The notes under the pieces: generated by a model
What the model saw: only the letters and a program-made list of their open reading frames with translations
What the model was told of the DNA's origin: nothing
Databases searched by the model: none
Translations under genes and position numbers: made by a program
Shown: piece by piece, positions 26,939 to 35,600 of the stretch
Position numbering within the stretch: the first letter of the stretch is position 1
Layout: the number at the start of each line of letters is the position of its first letter
NCBI GenBank assembly: GCA_020161775.1
Contig: JAIUOW010000008.1
Span: 1 to 64,000 of the forward strand
Direction of reading: 5' to 3'
From: Pseudomonadota bacterium
GTDB lineage: Bacteria > Pseudomonadota > Gammaproteobacteria > Burkholderiales > Burkholderiaceae_C
DNA length: 64,000 nucleotides

Positions 26939-27874
26939 ATGAATCAAACCACGCATGCACCCAAGTTCACGCCCAGCATGCGCCAGCTGCGCGCGTTTGT
27001 AGCGGTGTACGAGCTGCGCAAGCTCAGTGCCGCGGCCGAGCAGTTGTCGCTGACGCAGTCGGCCGTGAGCGTGCTGATCCGCCAGATGGAAGACGGCCTG
27101 GGCGCGCGGCTGTTTGACCGCACCACGCGGTCGCTGCAGCCCACCCAGGCCGCACGCGAGGCGCTGGTGGTGGCCCAGCGCATCCTGCGTGACGTGGATT
27201 CACTGGGCGCGGGCCTGCGCGACCTGACCGGCCTGCGGCGCGGCCGCGTGGCGCTGGCCATCACACCCACGCTGGCCGAAATCATGTTGCCCGCGGCCAT
27301 GCGCCGCTTCAACACCCTGTACCCCGACATCCGCGTGGTGATCGACGACTGCGCGCCTGACCAGTTTGTCAGCCGCGTGATCGGCGAGCATGTGGACTTT
27401 GGCATCGGCACGCCCGAACGCGCGGGCGCCGATGTGGACACGCAAACCCTGGTGCGCGACCACCTGAGCCTGGTGTGTACGCGGGGCCACCCGCTGGCTG
27501 CGCGCAAGACCCTGCGCTGGGCCGACCTGGCCGGCCATCCGGTGATCACCGTGCGCCCGGGCTACGGCATCCGCCCGCTGATTGACGGCACCGCCGCGAG
27601 CGCGGGCGTGGTGCTGGATGTGGTGAACGAGGTGTCGTTCCTGTCCACTGCGCTGTGGATGACGGCCAGCGGTGTGGCCGCGTCCATCATGCCGTCGGCG
27701 TTTGCCCGGCATTCAGGCTACGGCAGCGATCCCGGCCTGGTGGTCAAGACGCTGACCGCGCCCAAGGTGTCGCGCGACATCTATGTGGTCACGCGGCGCG
27801 GAAGATCGCTGCCGCCGGCCGGGCAGGCGCTGATTGAGGTGGTGCGTGAAGAGATGACGCGGGCGCGCGGATGA
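26939..27874 (+). CDS. LysR family transcriptional regulator (divergent from Bug/monooxygenase)
   Basis: A 311-residue LysR protein. The helix-turn-helix is MRQLRAFVAVYELRKLSAAA with LSLTQSAVSVLIRQME, followed by LFDRTTRSLQPT and a periplasmic-binding-like effector domain. It is transcribed away from the Bug-monooxygenase pair and a palindrome lies between them, so it probably controls them with an aromatic or carboxylate inducer. TATGAT 8 nt before ATG with no Shine-Dalgarno points to a leaderless mRNA. Confidence 0.93.
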   Translation: MNQTTHAPKFTPSMRQLRAFVAVYELRKLSAAAEQLSLTQSAVSVLIRQMEDGLGARLFDRTTRSLQPTQAAREALVVAQRILRDVDSLGAGLRDLTGLRRGRVALAITPTLAEIMLPAAMRRFNTLYPDIRVVIDDCAPDQFVSRVIGEHVDFGIGTPERAGADVDTQTLVRDHLSLVCTRGHPLAARKTLRWADLAGHPVITVRPGYGIRPLIDGTAASAGVVLDVVNEVSFLSTALWMTASGVAASIMPSAFARHSGYGSDPGLVVKTLTAPKVSRDIYVVTRRGRSLPPAGQALIEVVREEMTRARG

Positions 27875-27892
27875 AGTCCAGCGCTCGATACT

Positions 27893-28300
27893 TCAGGCCG
27901 CCAGCCGCATGCGCGTCTGCGCCCGGTCGTGTTGCGTCACGCCGCCGTAGCCCCAGTCGGTGGCCGGCACTTCACGCACCGTGACATAGCTGGCCTCTTC
28001 CAGCTCGCCCCCGGCAGCCAGCTGCCGGCGCAGCTCGGTAAACGCCGCCTGCACAAACGCGGCCTTTTGCGCCGGCGTGTTGGTGCCACTGGTCACCGTG
28101 ATTTCCAGCATGGCAGCCGGACGCTGCACCGCCTGCCCGCCCACGTACCAGCGCGCGGCGGGCAGGTCGTCGATGGTCACGGCAGTCACTGCAGCGCGCT
28201 TGCCCAGGGTATCCGCCGTGATGCGGGTGAGCGCCGCGGCCAGGGACTCATAACGCTCGGGGTTTTGCAGCGGGGCTACTTTCAGGTGCAGGGTGGGCAT
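27893..28300 (-). CDS. Tautomerase superfamily protein
   Basis: A 135-residue protein beginning MPTLHLKVAP, so Pro1 becomes the N-terminal catalytic base of the 4-oxalocrotonate tautomerase superfamily after methionine removal. It is about twice the length of a 62-residue 4-OT subunit, as in fused beta-alpha-beta members. Internal segments AAMLEITVTSG and AAFVQAAFTELRRQL fit a second unit. It may act on keto-enol intermediates of aromatic degradation together with the nearby monooxygenase, but the substrate is not inferable. Confidence 0.75.
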   Translation of the reverse strand: MPTLHLKVAPLQNPERYESLAAALTRITADTLGKRAAVTAVTIDDLPAARWYVGGQAVQRPAAMLEITVTSGTNTPAQKAAFVQAAFTELRRQLAAGGELEEASYVTVREVPATDWGYGGVTQHDRAQTRMRLAA

Positions 28301-28411
28301 GGTGGTCCTTCGGGTTTCCTTGCCTGAATGTAGGCATCAAGCCCGTGCGGGGAAACAATGCATGACGCAAAGGGGTGTTGCAGTCGCTGCAACGGGCGTT
28401 GCGCTTCTTCT

Positions 28412-28513
28412 GGAACAGGCGTGCGGGGTACTCTGCTCCGCGAATGTCCTCCGGCGGGCTGCGCCCGCCTCCCCCTTGATTTCGCTGCGCAGAGCACCCC
28501 ACCCACCTGTTCC
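28412..28513 (+). repeat. Structured palindromic element, copy A
   Basis: A 102-nt element in the 407-nt gap between the divergent tautomerase and LysR genes. Outer arms of 25 nt (28412-28436 and 28489-28513) pair with four mismatches. Inside lie TCCGCGAATGTCCTCC, a perfect 7-bp hairpin GGCGGGC-TGC-GCCCGCC (28453-28469), and TCCCCCTTGATTTCGCT. Copy B has the same inner strands but different, still complementary stems. No open frame or U-tract. A small hairpin, CCGCTG-ACA-CAGCGG (28513-28527), lies between the copies. Confidence 0.8.
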
Positions 28514-28558
28514 CGCTGACACAGCGGCGCACCACCGTTGGTTCACCTCACACGTAGT

Positions 28559-28662
28559 GGGTTGACGGTGATGGTGCCCGGCGCAGCGAAATAAAGGGGG
28601 AGGCCTGTGCGCAGCACAGGCCGGAGGACATTCGCGGAGCCGGGCACCGTCAGCGCCAACCC
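28559..28662 (-). repeat. Structured palindromic element, copy B (inverted relative to A)
   Basis: A 104-nt element. Outer 24-nt arms (28559-28582 and 28639-28662) pair with three mismatches. Read on the minus strand, the interior is TCCGCGAATGTCCTCC, a 9-bp hairpin GGCCTGTGC-TGC-GCACAGGCC, and TCCCCCTTTATTTCGCTGC: the same conserved strands and TGC loop as copy A with one substitution, but with unrelated stem sequences that remain paired. Gap sequence 28301-28411 and 28663-28707 shows nothing else but the LysR promoter region. Confidence 0.8.
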
Positions 28663-28707
28663 GCGGGGAAAAAGCAACCCCCACCGGACACCACTACCAT
28701 TGCGACC

Positions 28708-29604
28708 ATGAGGGACCTGGCATTCGACGACCTGGCATTGTTTGCACGCGTGGCAGAACTCGGCACGCTGTCAGCCGTAGCGCGCGAGCGGGACGCGCCC
28801 GTCAGCCAGGTGTCCCGGTCCCTGGCGCGCATTGAAAAGTCTTGCGGCGCGCGCCTGATCCATCGCTCCACCCATGGCCTGGCGCTCACGCCCGAGGGTG
28901 AAATTTTCCTGGACTACTGCCACCGCATGGCCGGCACCTTCACCGAGCTGGAGGCCGAGTTCGCCGACAAGGCGCGCGAGGTGGGCGGCACGGTGCGCCT
29001 GGCGGTCAGCCCGGCAATGGCGCACTTCCTGATCGTGCCCGGCCTGGCGGGCCTGACGCAGCGCCACCCGCGGCTGCAGGTGGACATCCATGCCGACGAC
29101 CGGCTGGTGGACATGGCGCGCGAAGGCATCGACATGGCCATCCGCACCGGCACCATCCAGACCGACGCGGTGATCGCGCGCGAGATCGGCAGCCACACGC
29201 GCTACCTGTATGCCAGCCCCGATTACCTGGCCGCGCAGGGCACGCCGCAGCACCCGGACGAGCTGGCCGGCCACCACCTCATCACCAACAGCGTGGCACA
29301 GCACCTGAACCGCTGGCCCTTTGTGCTGGACGGCCAGAACGTGGTGCGCGCCATGCAGGGCCACTACCGCACGGCGTCCACTGGCATCATGATGTCCATG
29401 GTGCTCAACGGTCTGGGCATCTGCCGCTGCAACGACCTGATCGCCAAGCCACTGGTGCGCCAGGGCCGGCTGGTGCCGGTGCTGGACAGCTTTGTGGATG
29501 CGCAGCGCTTCCCGATCTACGCGATGATGTTGCCTCAACGCCACCGCCTGCCCAAGATACGGGCCTGCATTGACTACTGGGCCGACTGGTTCGGCACAAC
29601 CTGA
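28708..29604 (+). CDS. LysR family transcriptional regulator
   Basis: A 298-residue LysR regulator. The N-terminus FDDLALFARVAELGTLSAVA with APVSQVSRSLARIEK forms the winged helix; LIHRSTHGLALTPEG is the family wing. The effector domain resembles the CrgA-like group (DIHADDRLVDMAREGIDMAI). TACCAT (28695-28700) lies 7 nt before ATG without a Shine-Dalgarno sequence. It is divergent from the tautomerase gene but separated by the paired palindromic elements, so its target is unclear. Confidence 0.92.
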   Translation: MRDLAFDDLALFARVAELGTLSAVARERDAPVSQVSRSLARIEKSCGARLIHRSTHGLALTPEGEIFLDYCHRMAGTFTELEAEFADKAREVGGTVRLAVSPAMAHFLIVPGLAGLTQRHPRLQVDIHADDRLVDMAREGIDMAIRTGTIQTDAVIAREIGSHTRYLYASPDYLAAQGTPQHPDELAGHHLITNSVAQHLNRWPFVLDGQNVVRAMQGHYRTASTGIMMSMVLNGLGICRCNDLIAKPLVRQGRLVPVLDSFVDAQRFPIYAMMLPQRHRLPKIRACIDYWADWFGTT

Positions 29605-29611
29605 ACACCCC

Positions 29612-30154
29612 ATGCAACCCGCTGACACTGCCGATGCCAACGTACCGCCCGCGACCCAACGCGCGGGCGCGCGCTTCCTGCTGCGCCATCTGGCGCATTT
29701 TGTGGCGCTGGGCTTTGGCTCGGGCCTGAGCCCGGCCGCACCGGGCACGGCGGGCACGCTGTGGGCCTGGGTTGCGTTCCTGTGCATCGGCTTTGCGTTC
29801 GAACCTACGGCCGGGCAATGGGGCGTCATCATTGCCCTGACCTTCGGGCTGGGCTGGTGGGCCAGCGCCGTCACAGCGCGGCACATGGGCGTGGCCGATC
29901 CGGGGCAGATCGTCATTGATGAGATCGCGGCGTTCTGGCTGGTGCTGTGGCTCACCATGCCCACGGGCTTCTGGGGCCAGCTGGCTGCGTTCATCCTGTT
30001 TCGCTACTTTGACGCCGCCAAACCGGGGCCGGTGGCCTGGGCCGACCAGCTGTTCAAGGGCTTTGGCTGGCGCGGCGCCTTCGGCATCATGTGGGACGAC
30101 CTGGTGGCCGCCGCCTGCACGCTGCTGGTCATTGCCCTGTGGAGGTTCTGGTGA
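29612..30154 (+). CDS. pgpA: Phosphatidylglycerophosphatase A
   Basis: A 180-residue inner-membrane phosphatase converting phosphatidylglycerophosphate to phosphatidylglycerol. The signature LGFGSGLSPAAPGTAGTLWA, the acidic motif QIVIDEIAAFW and RYFDAAKPGPVAWADQL are all present, with about four membrane segments. The ATG at 29612 avoids a 35-nt overlap with the LysR gene that an upstream ATG (29570) would create. The TGA stop overlaps the pncC GTG start. Its usual neighbour thiL is 12 kb upstream. Confidence 0.94.
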   Translation: MQPADTADANVPPATQRAGARFLLRHLAHFVALGFGSGLSPAAPGTAGTLWAWVAFLCIGFAFEPTAGQWGVIIALTFGLGWWASAVTARHMGVADPGQIVIDEIAAFWLVLWLTMPTGFWGQLAAFILFRYFDAAKPGPVAWADQLFKGFGWRGAFGIMWDDLVAAACTLLVIALWRFW

Positions 30155-30636
30155 ACACACCTTCTCTTGTCATTGCGCTGGCCAGCAAGCTGCAGGCCCG
30201 CGGCTGGATGATGGCCACGGCCGAAAGCTGCACCGGCGGCCTGATTGCTGGCGCCTGCACTGATCTGGCCGGCTCCAGCAACTGGTTTGAACGTGGCTTT
30301 GTCACCTATTCCAATGCGGCCAAGACCGAGCTGCTGGGCGTGGACGCCGCGCTCATTGAAGCCCATGGCGCCGTGAGCGAGGTGGTGGCCCGCGCCATGG
30401 CGTTTGGTGCCGTGCGCCAGTCGCATGCACAGGCCAGCGTGGCCGTCACTGGCGTGGCCGGGCCGGGCGGCGGCAGCGCCGACAAGCCCGTGGGCCTGGT
30501 GTGGTTCGGCTTTTCGGTGGACGGCGTGCTGACGAGTGAAAAGCAGCACTTCAGCGGCGACCGCGCCGCCGTGCGCGCGGCCACGGTGGCTCATGCGCTG
30601 GCGCGGCTGGACCAGCTTCTGGGAACAGGCACGTGA
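30151..30636 (+). CDS. pncC: Nicotinamide-nucleotide amidohydrolase (CinA C-terminal domain)
   Basis: A 161-residue stand-alone PncC/CinA-C protein that deamidates NMN to NaMN in pyridine-nucleotide salvage. Motifs are MATAESCTGGLIAGACTD (catalytic serine), FVTYSNAAKTELLGV, and VAVTGVAGPGGGSADKPVG. The GTG start at 30151, overlapping the pgpA stop with GGAGG upstream, is chosen. It overlaps the next GTG start by 4 nt, so pgpA, pncC and the MFS gene are translationally linked. Confidence 0.93.
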   Translation: MNTPSLVIALASKLQARGWMMATAESCTGGLIAGACTDLAGSSNWFERGFVTYSNAAKTELLGVDAALIEAHGAVSEVVARAMAFGAVRQSHAQASVAVTGVAGPGGGSADKPVGLVWFGFSVDGVLTSEKQHFSGDRAAVRAATVAHALARLDQLLGTGT

Positions 30637-31874
30637 GCGCCGCTGCCGATCCGTCCCTCATCGACTCCCCCCACGCCTGGCGCCGCCTGCTGGTCACGCT
30701 GGCGCTGATGACGGTGGGGGCCAGCGGCATGTATGTGGTGCCGGTGGTGCTGCCGGCGGTGCAGGCCGACTTTGGCGTGGCGCGGGCCGATGCCTCGCTG
30801 CCTTACACGCTGCTGATGATCGGCTTTGGCGTGGGCGGCATCCTCATGGGGCGGCTGGCCGACCGCTTTGGCGTGGCGGTGCCGCTACGCGTGGGCGCCA
30901 TCGGGCTGGGGCTCGGTTACCTGCTGGCGGCGCTGTCGGGCAGCATCTGGGTGTTTGCCATGGCGCACGGCGTGCTGATCGGGCTGGTGGGCAGCTCGGC
31001 CACGTTCTCGCCGCTGCTGGCGGATACCTCGCTGTGGTTCCTGCGCCGCCGGGGCATTGCGGTGGCGGTGTGCGCCAGCGGCAATTACCTGGGCGGCGCC
31101 GTCTGGCCGCCCATCGTGCAGCACTTTGTGGAAACCGCGGGCTGGCGCCAGACCTACCTGGGCCTGGCGGCGTTTTGCACCGTGTCGCTTTTGATGCTGG
31201 CGCAGCTCATGCGCCAGCGCCCGCCCGCGCTGGCCGTGCAGCCGCTCAACGCGCAAGGCAAGGTGCCGGGCAGCCTGCCGTTTGGCCTGCGCCTGGGCCA
31301 GGCGCAGCTGCTGCTGTGCGTGGCCGGCCTGTCATGCTGCGTGGCCATGTCCATGCCGCAGGTGCACATCGTGGCCTATTGCACCGACCTGGGCTACGGC
31401 GCGGCGCGCGGGGCCGAGATGCTGTCGCTGATGCTGGCCTGCGGCATTGTCAGCCGCCTGATCTCGGGCGCCATTTGCGACCGCATCGGGGGCCTGCGCA
31501 CGCTGCTGCTGGGCTCGGCGCTGCAAACGGTGGCGCTGGTGATGTTCCTGCCGTTTGACGGGCTGGTGCCGCTGTATGTGATCTCCGCGCTGTTTGGCCT
31601 GTTCCAGGGCGGCATCGTGCCCAGCTACGCCATCATCGTGCGCGAGCATTTCCCCGCCGCCGAGGCCGGCGCGCGCGTGGGCACCGTGATCATGGCCACC
31701 ATGCTGGGCATGGCGCTGGGTGGCTGGATGTCGGGCAAGGTGTTTGACATCACGGGCAGCTACCACGCGGCCTTCATCAACGGCATTGCCTGGAACCTGC
31801 TGAACTTCGGCATCGTGCTGATGCTGCTGATGCGGGTGCGCCGCCGCACGGCCCTGGCGGGGGCCATGACATGA
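30633..31874 (+). CDS. MFS transporter
   Basis: A 413-residue permease with about twelve membrane segments. The inter-helix 2-3 loop motif GRLADRFGVAVPLR is that of the major facilitator superfamily, and a central hydrophilic loop (about residues 190-215) divides the halves. The C-terminal half has DRIGGLRTLLLGSALQ, the second-half copy of the loop. Substrate unknown; the build resembles carboxylate/drug-type MFS members. The GTG start overlaps pncC and the stop overlaps the next gene (ATGA). Confidence 0.88.
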   Translation: MSAAADPSLIDSPHAWRRLLVTLALMTVGASGMYVVPVVLPAVQADFGVARADASLPYTLLMIGFGVGGILMGRLADRFGVAVPLRVGAIGLGLGYLLAALSGSIWVFAMAHGVLIGLVGSSATFSPLLADTSLWFLRRRGIAVAVCASGNYLGGAVWPPIVQHFVETAGWRQTYLGLAAFCTVSLLMLAQLMRQRPPALAVQPLNAQGKVPGSLPFGLRLGQAQLLLCVAGLSCCVAMSMPQVHIVAYCTDLGYGAARGAEMLSLMLACGIVSRLISGAICDRIGGLRTLLLGSALQTVALVMFLPFDGLVPLYVISALFGLFQGGIVPSYAIIVREHFPAAEAGARVGTVIMATMLGMALGGWMSGKVFDITGSYHAAFINGIAWNLLNFGIVLMLLMRVRRRTALAGAMT

Positions 31875-32650
31875 ACCTGCCGCTGGCCCGGCTGCAACGC
31901 GGCACCCAGCAGGTGTGGCTGCACGACCGGCTGAGCCCGCCGCCCGTGGCCCCGGCTCCGGCGCCCACGGCCCCACCCAAGCCACCCGCCACCCCGCGCG
32001 CAGCGCCGCAGGCCGCCGCCACGCCCGCGGCAGCCCAGCCCTTTCGCATGATGGGTGTGCCGCCAGCCGCGCCCACGCCCGCCGACGCCCCGGCGTCCGA
32101 AACGCCCGCTTCGGTATTCGACGTCACAAAAGCCAAACGCCGCGACTTCTGGCGCGCCGACGATGCCGTGCAGTACCTGCGCTTCTGGCGGCACGACGCG
32201 GCCGCCTGCGGCGCGCTGCGCACCGCGCTGCAGCGGCTGGAGCCATCGACCTGGGTGTTTGCCCACACCGACGACCGCGTGATCCAGGCGCTGGGCGCGG
32301 CCATCGTCCAAGGCCTGCTGATTGTGAGCGAAAGCGCGCAGCCTGCGCCCGCCGCCGGGCTGCCCGGCGTGCCCGCGCCGCCGGCCGCGCCCGCCGCGCC
32401 CCTGGCGCTGACGGTGGCGCCCATCAAGCCGCCTGTGCCGCCGCTGCTGCCCGTGCTGGAAGAAGTGCAGATCGAAGGCGCCGAAGTGCTCCCGGAAATC
32501 ATGCAGTCGCTGGAGCAGATCGACCTGACGCTGGGCGAAATCCAGATCGCGCCGGTGTCCCTGGCGCCCACGCCGTCCAAGATTCCCGAGATCGAGTCGG
32601 CCATGTCGGCGGCCAGCGGCTCCGTCACCCAGACGCTGGACGGACTCTGA
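31871..32650 (+). CDS. Unknown protein with Pro/Ala-rich linkers (259 aa)
   Basis: I do not recognise a named family. The protein has a short N-terminus (MNLPLARLQRGTQQVWLHD), a Pro/Ala-rich linker (about 25-60), and a globular core (about 75-155) with RRDFWRADDAVQYLRFWRHD and EPSTWVFAHTDDRVIQALG. A second Pro/Ala linker (about 158-185) and an acidic C-terminal region (VLEEVQIEGAEVLPEIMQSL) follow. No signal peptide or membrane segment. It overlaps the MFS stop by 4 nt and precedes the giant coiled-coil gene by 12 nt, with shared Pro/Ala linkers, so the two genes probably act together. Confidence 0.6.
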   Translation: MNLPLARLQRGTQQVWLHDRLSPPPVAPAPAPTAPPKPPATPRAAPQAAATPAAAQPFRMMGVPPAAPTPADAPASETPASVFDVTKAKRRDFWRADDAVQYLRFWRHDAAACGALRTALQRLEPSTWVFAHTDDRVIQALGAAIVQGLLIVSESAQPAPAAGLPGVPAPPAAPAAPLALTVAPIKPPVPPLLPVLEEVQIEGAEVLPEIMQSLEQIDLTLGEIQIAPVSLAPTPSKIPEIESAMSAASGSVTQTLDGL

Positions 32651-32662
32651 CAGGCAGCTAAC

Positions 32663-35600
32663 GTGCAGTTCGTCACCAAGGCCACCACCACCATCAGCGA
32701 AGGCGCTGCCCGCGTGGTGGACGCCGTGGGCACGGCCACCACCACCCTGCAGACCGAGCTGGCCAGCGGCATCACCGACGCCAGCACGGCCATCACCACG
32801 GTGTCGGGCCAGATCGACGAGCTGGTCACGCAGCTGCAGCAGCTGGCCACGCCGGTGAACCCGCAGACGCTGGTGGCGCCGCTGCCGCCCGCGCTGTCCA
32901 GCATCCAGGCGGACCTGAGCAGCCTGGTGGGATCGCTGGCCGGCATGGGCACGCGGCTGGCCGCGGCTGGCCAGAACCTGGCCGGCATCACCGGCGATGT
33001 GCAGGGCGTGGTGGCCACGGTGCAGGGCGTGCCGCAGCGGCTGGTGGCAATACGCCCTGACGTCACGCCGTTTCCCCCGCGCCTGCTGTCGGTGGCCAGC
33101 GATGCGCAGGCCCTGGGCCAGCGGCTGCAGGCGCTGCGCGATGTGGCGGCCGCGCGCACCGAGCTGCAGACCGGCACCGCTGCCCTGCAATCGCAGGTGG
33201 ACGGCACCCAGGAAGACCTGGGCGCGGTGATCGACGGCGTGGTGAGCCAGGTGGATGCGATTGCCACTGACGTGAGCGCCTCGGTGGACGCGGTGATCCA
33301 GCGCGTGGATGCAGCCGTGGCCACGCTGGAACAGGAAATCGACGGCCTGATGACGCAGGTGGACGGCTTCAAGGGCCGCGCGCATGAAATTGCCCTGCTG
33401 GTGGCGGCGCCCGTGGTGGCGGTGGAGGCGGCGATTGACGGCGTGGCCGCGCGCATCGAGGCGGTGGGCCAGGTGATTGACGGCATCCTGCAAACGGTGG
33501 ACGCGCAGATCAGCCGGCTGGACACCATCGTGAGCGCGATCAACGACGTGATCGACGCCGCGGTTCAGGGCGTGGACGACGCCATTGAGCTGATGAAGCA
33601 GTCGCTGGACGACGTGATTGCCGAAATCGACGGGATCAAGGCCACGCTGCAGTCGTTGCCTGAGCGTTTTCAGCCCGTGCACGACAAGATCGACGAAGCG
33701 CAGGCGCTGATCGAGGACATCAAGGCCCGGGTGGAAGACTTTGTGGAGCGCGCCGACGCCGCGCTGTCCCAGGCCAGCCGCGAGCTGGACCAGGCCGACG
33801 TGCGCTGCGACAACGCCATCGCGGTGTGCACCAAATACATCACCCGCGCGCCGGCCCTGGTGGCAGCGCGGGCGCTGTTCATGGGCGTGAAGGCGTCCAT
33901 CCCCGGCATCCAGGTGACGATTGCGGGCGCGCGCAGCGCGGTGCGCACGGCCGGCGCCACCGCCACCGGCCTGCTGGACCAGGCGCTGGTGATCGTGGGC
34001 CAGCTGCGCGACGCGCTGGAAAAGGTCATTGAACAGGTGCGCCAGGCCATCGCCAAGGTGGTGGCGGTGCTGGACAAGGTGCGCGCCGCGCTGGAGGCCG
34101 CCAAGGACCAGATGGACCAGGCCTCAGCCAAGCTGCACGAGGCCGCCGACCAGGTGAAGGCCGTGCCGGTGAAGCTCGTGGAGAAAGTGCGCGCGGGGCG
34201 CGACACCTTTGTGCAGCTGACCCAGCCGCGCGAAAAGGTGGACATGGTGCACGCCCAGGTGCTGGCCATCAAGGGCAGGGCCGTGACGCCGGTGCGCACC
34301 CAGGTGGAAGCCGCCGAAGCCCGCGTGGTGCAGACCATCGAGGACGCGCAGGCCAAGATGCAGGTGCCTGTGGACCAGGTGAAAGACAAAATTGCCCTGC
34401 TGCGCAGCAAGATTGCGGAGTTGCAGACAAAGATCAAGGAGCCCGCCCAAAAGCTCAAGGCCCTGATGGACGACCTGAAAGAAAAGCTGATGGCGCAGGT
34501 GGCCAACGCCCGCGCCAAGCTGGATGAGCTGCTGGCCAAAGCCGAGGCGCAGGTGGCGGGCGCTGCAGGGCAGGCCCAGGAAGCCGCCGGCCCGCTGGCA
34601 CAAGCGGCGCAGGAGGCGCAAGCGGCGGTGGCGCAGATCCAGGCCGCCGCCCAGCAAGCCCAAGGCAGCGTGGACGCGCTGGCCGGCCAACTGAACAGCC
34701 TGCAAGACGAAATGAAGGCCGCGCTGGAAGCAGCAGGCGGCGCGGTCAAGAACGCTGCCGACAGCGCAGCGGCAATGAAAGAAGACTTTGAATCCGCTGG
34801 CCAGGCCGCGTCTGACCGCGCCAACACAGCGCTGGCTGGCCTGGCGGCCCTTGTCACCGCCCACAGCCCGCTGCAGGACGAACTGCAAACCGCACAAGAC
34901 AGCGCCAACGCCCAGGCCGCGCAAGCCGCCAGCGCAGGCGCCGCCCAGCGCGAACAACTGGCCGAGGCCCAGCGCCAGTTCGCGCAGCTGCTGCAGCAAG
35001 CGCAAGACGCCATCGCTCCCCCGGCCGACGAGGCCAAGCGCGTGCAAGCCGAAATGGACGAGCAGCTGGCCGCCGTCGCGGCCGAGGCAGACGCGCTGCG
35101 CGAGCAGGTGGTGGCCGCCGAAAAAGACATGGCCGCCCAAACCGCCAAGGCCCAGGAAGAGGTGACCGCCAAACGCGACGAAGGCCAGGAGGCGATAGAA
35201 GCATCACGCGCCAAGGTGGAGGCAGCGCAAAGCCAGACCAACGCGGCACGCGCCGATGTGGTAAGTGCCGAGTCGATCGTGGCGGCCGAAGTGGTGAAGA
35301 ACGGCGGGGAGCCGCCGAAGAAGGACGAGGCCAAGGAGGCGGGGAAAGAGGCTGCGAAGGAAGAGGCCAAGGACGCGACGAAAGAAGCGGGGGCGCCGGC
35401 ACCCGCGCCCGCGCCGGCTGGCAGCGCGGCTGAAACAGCGGCGCCCTCCCCCTCCCCGGCACCTGCCCCCGGCGCGGCGGCTGCGCCAGCCCCGGCCACG
35501 GCACCCGGACAAGCACCCGCACCGCCATCGGGTGCGCCGGCACCTGCGGAGGCGGCATCGCCAGCCCCCGCGACGGAACCGGCCGCAGAGCCTGTCAGCG

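Noticed and set aside
28412..28662. CRISPR array or integron attC sites
   Set aside because: Only two inverted copies, no regular direct repeats with unique spacers, and no cassette-like genes or integrase; the conserved strands are internal rather than attC-type core sites.
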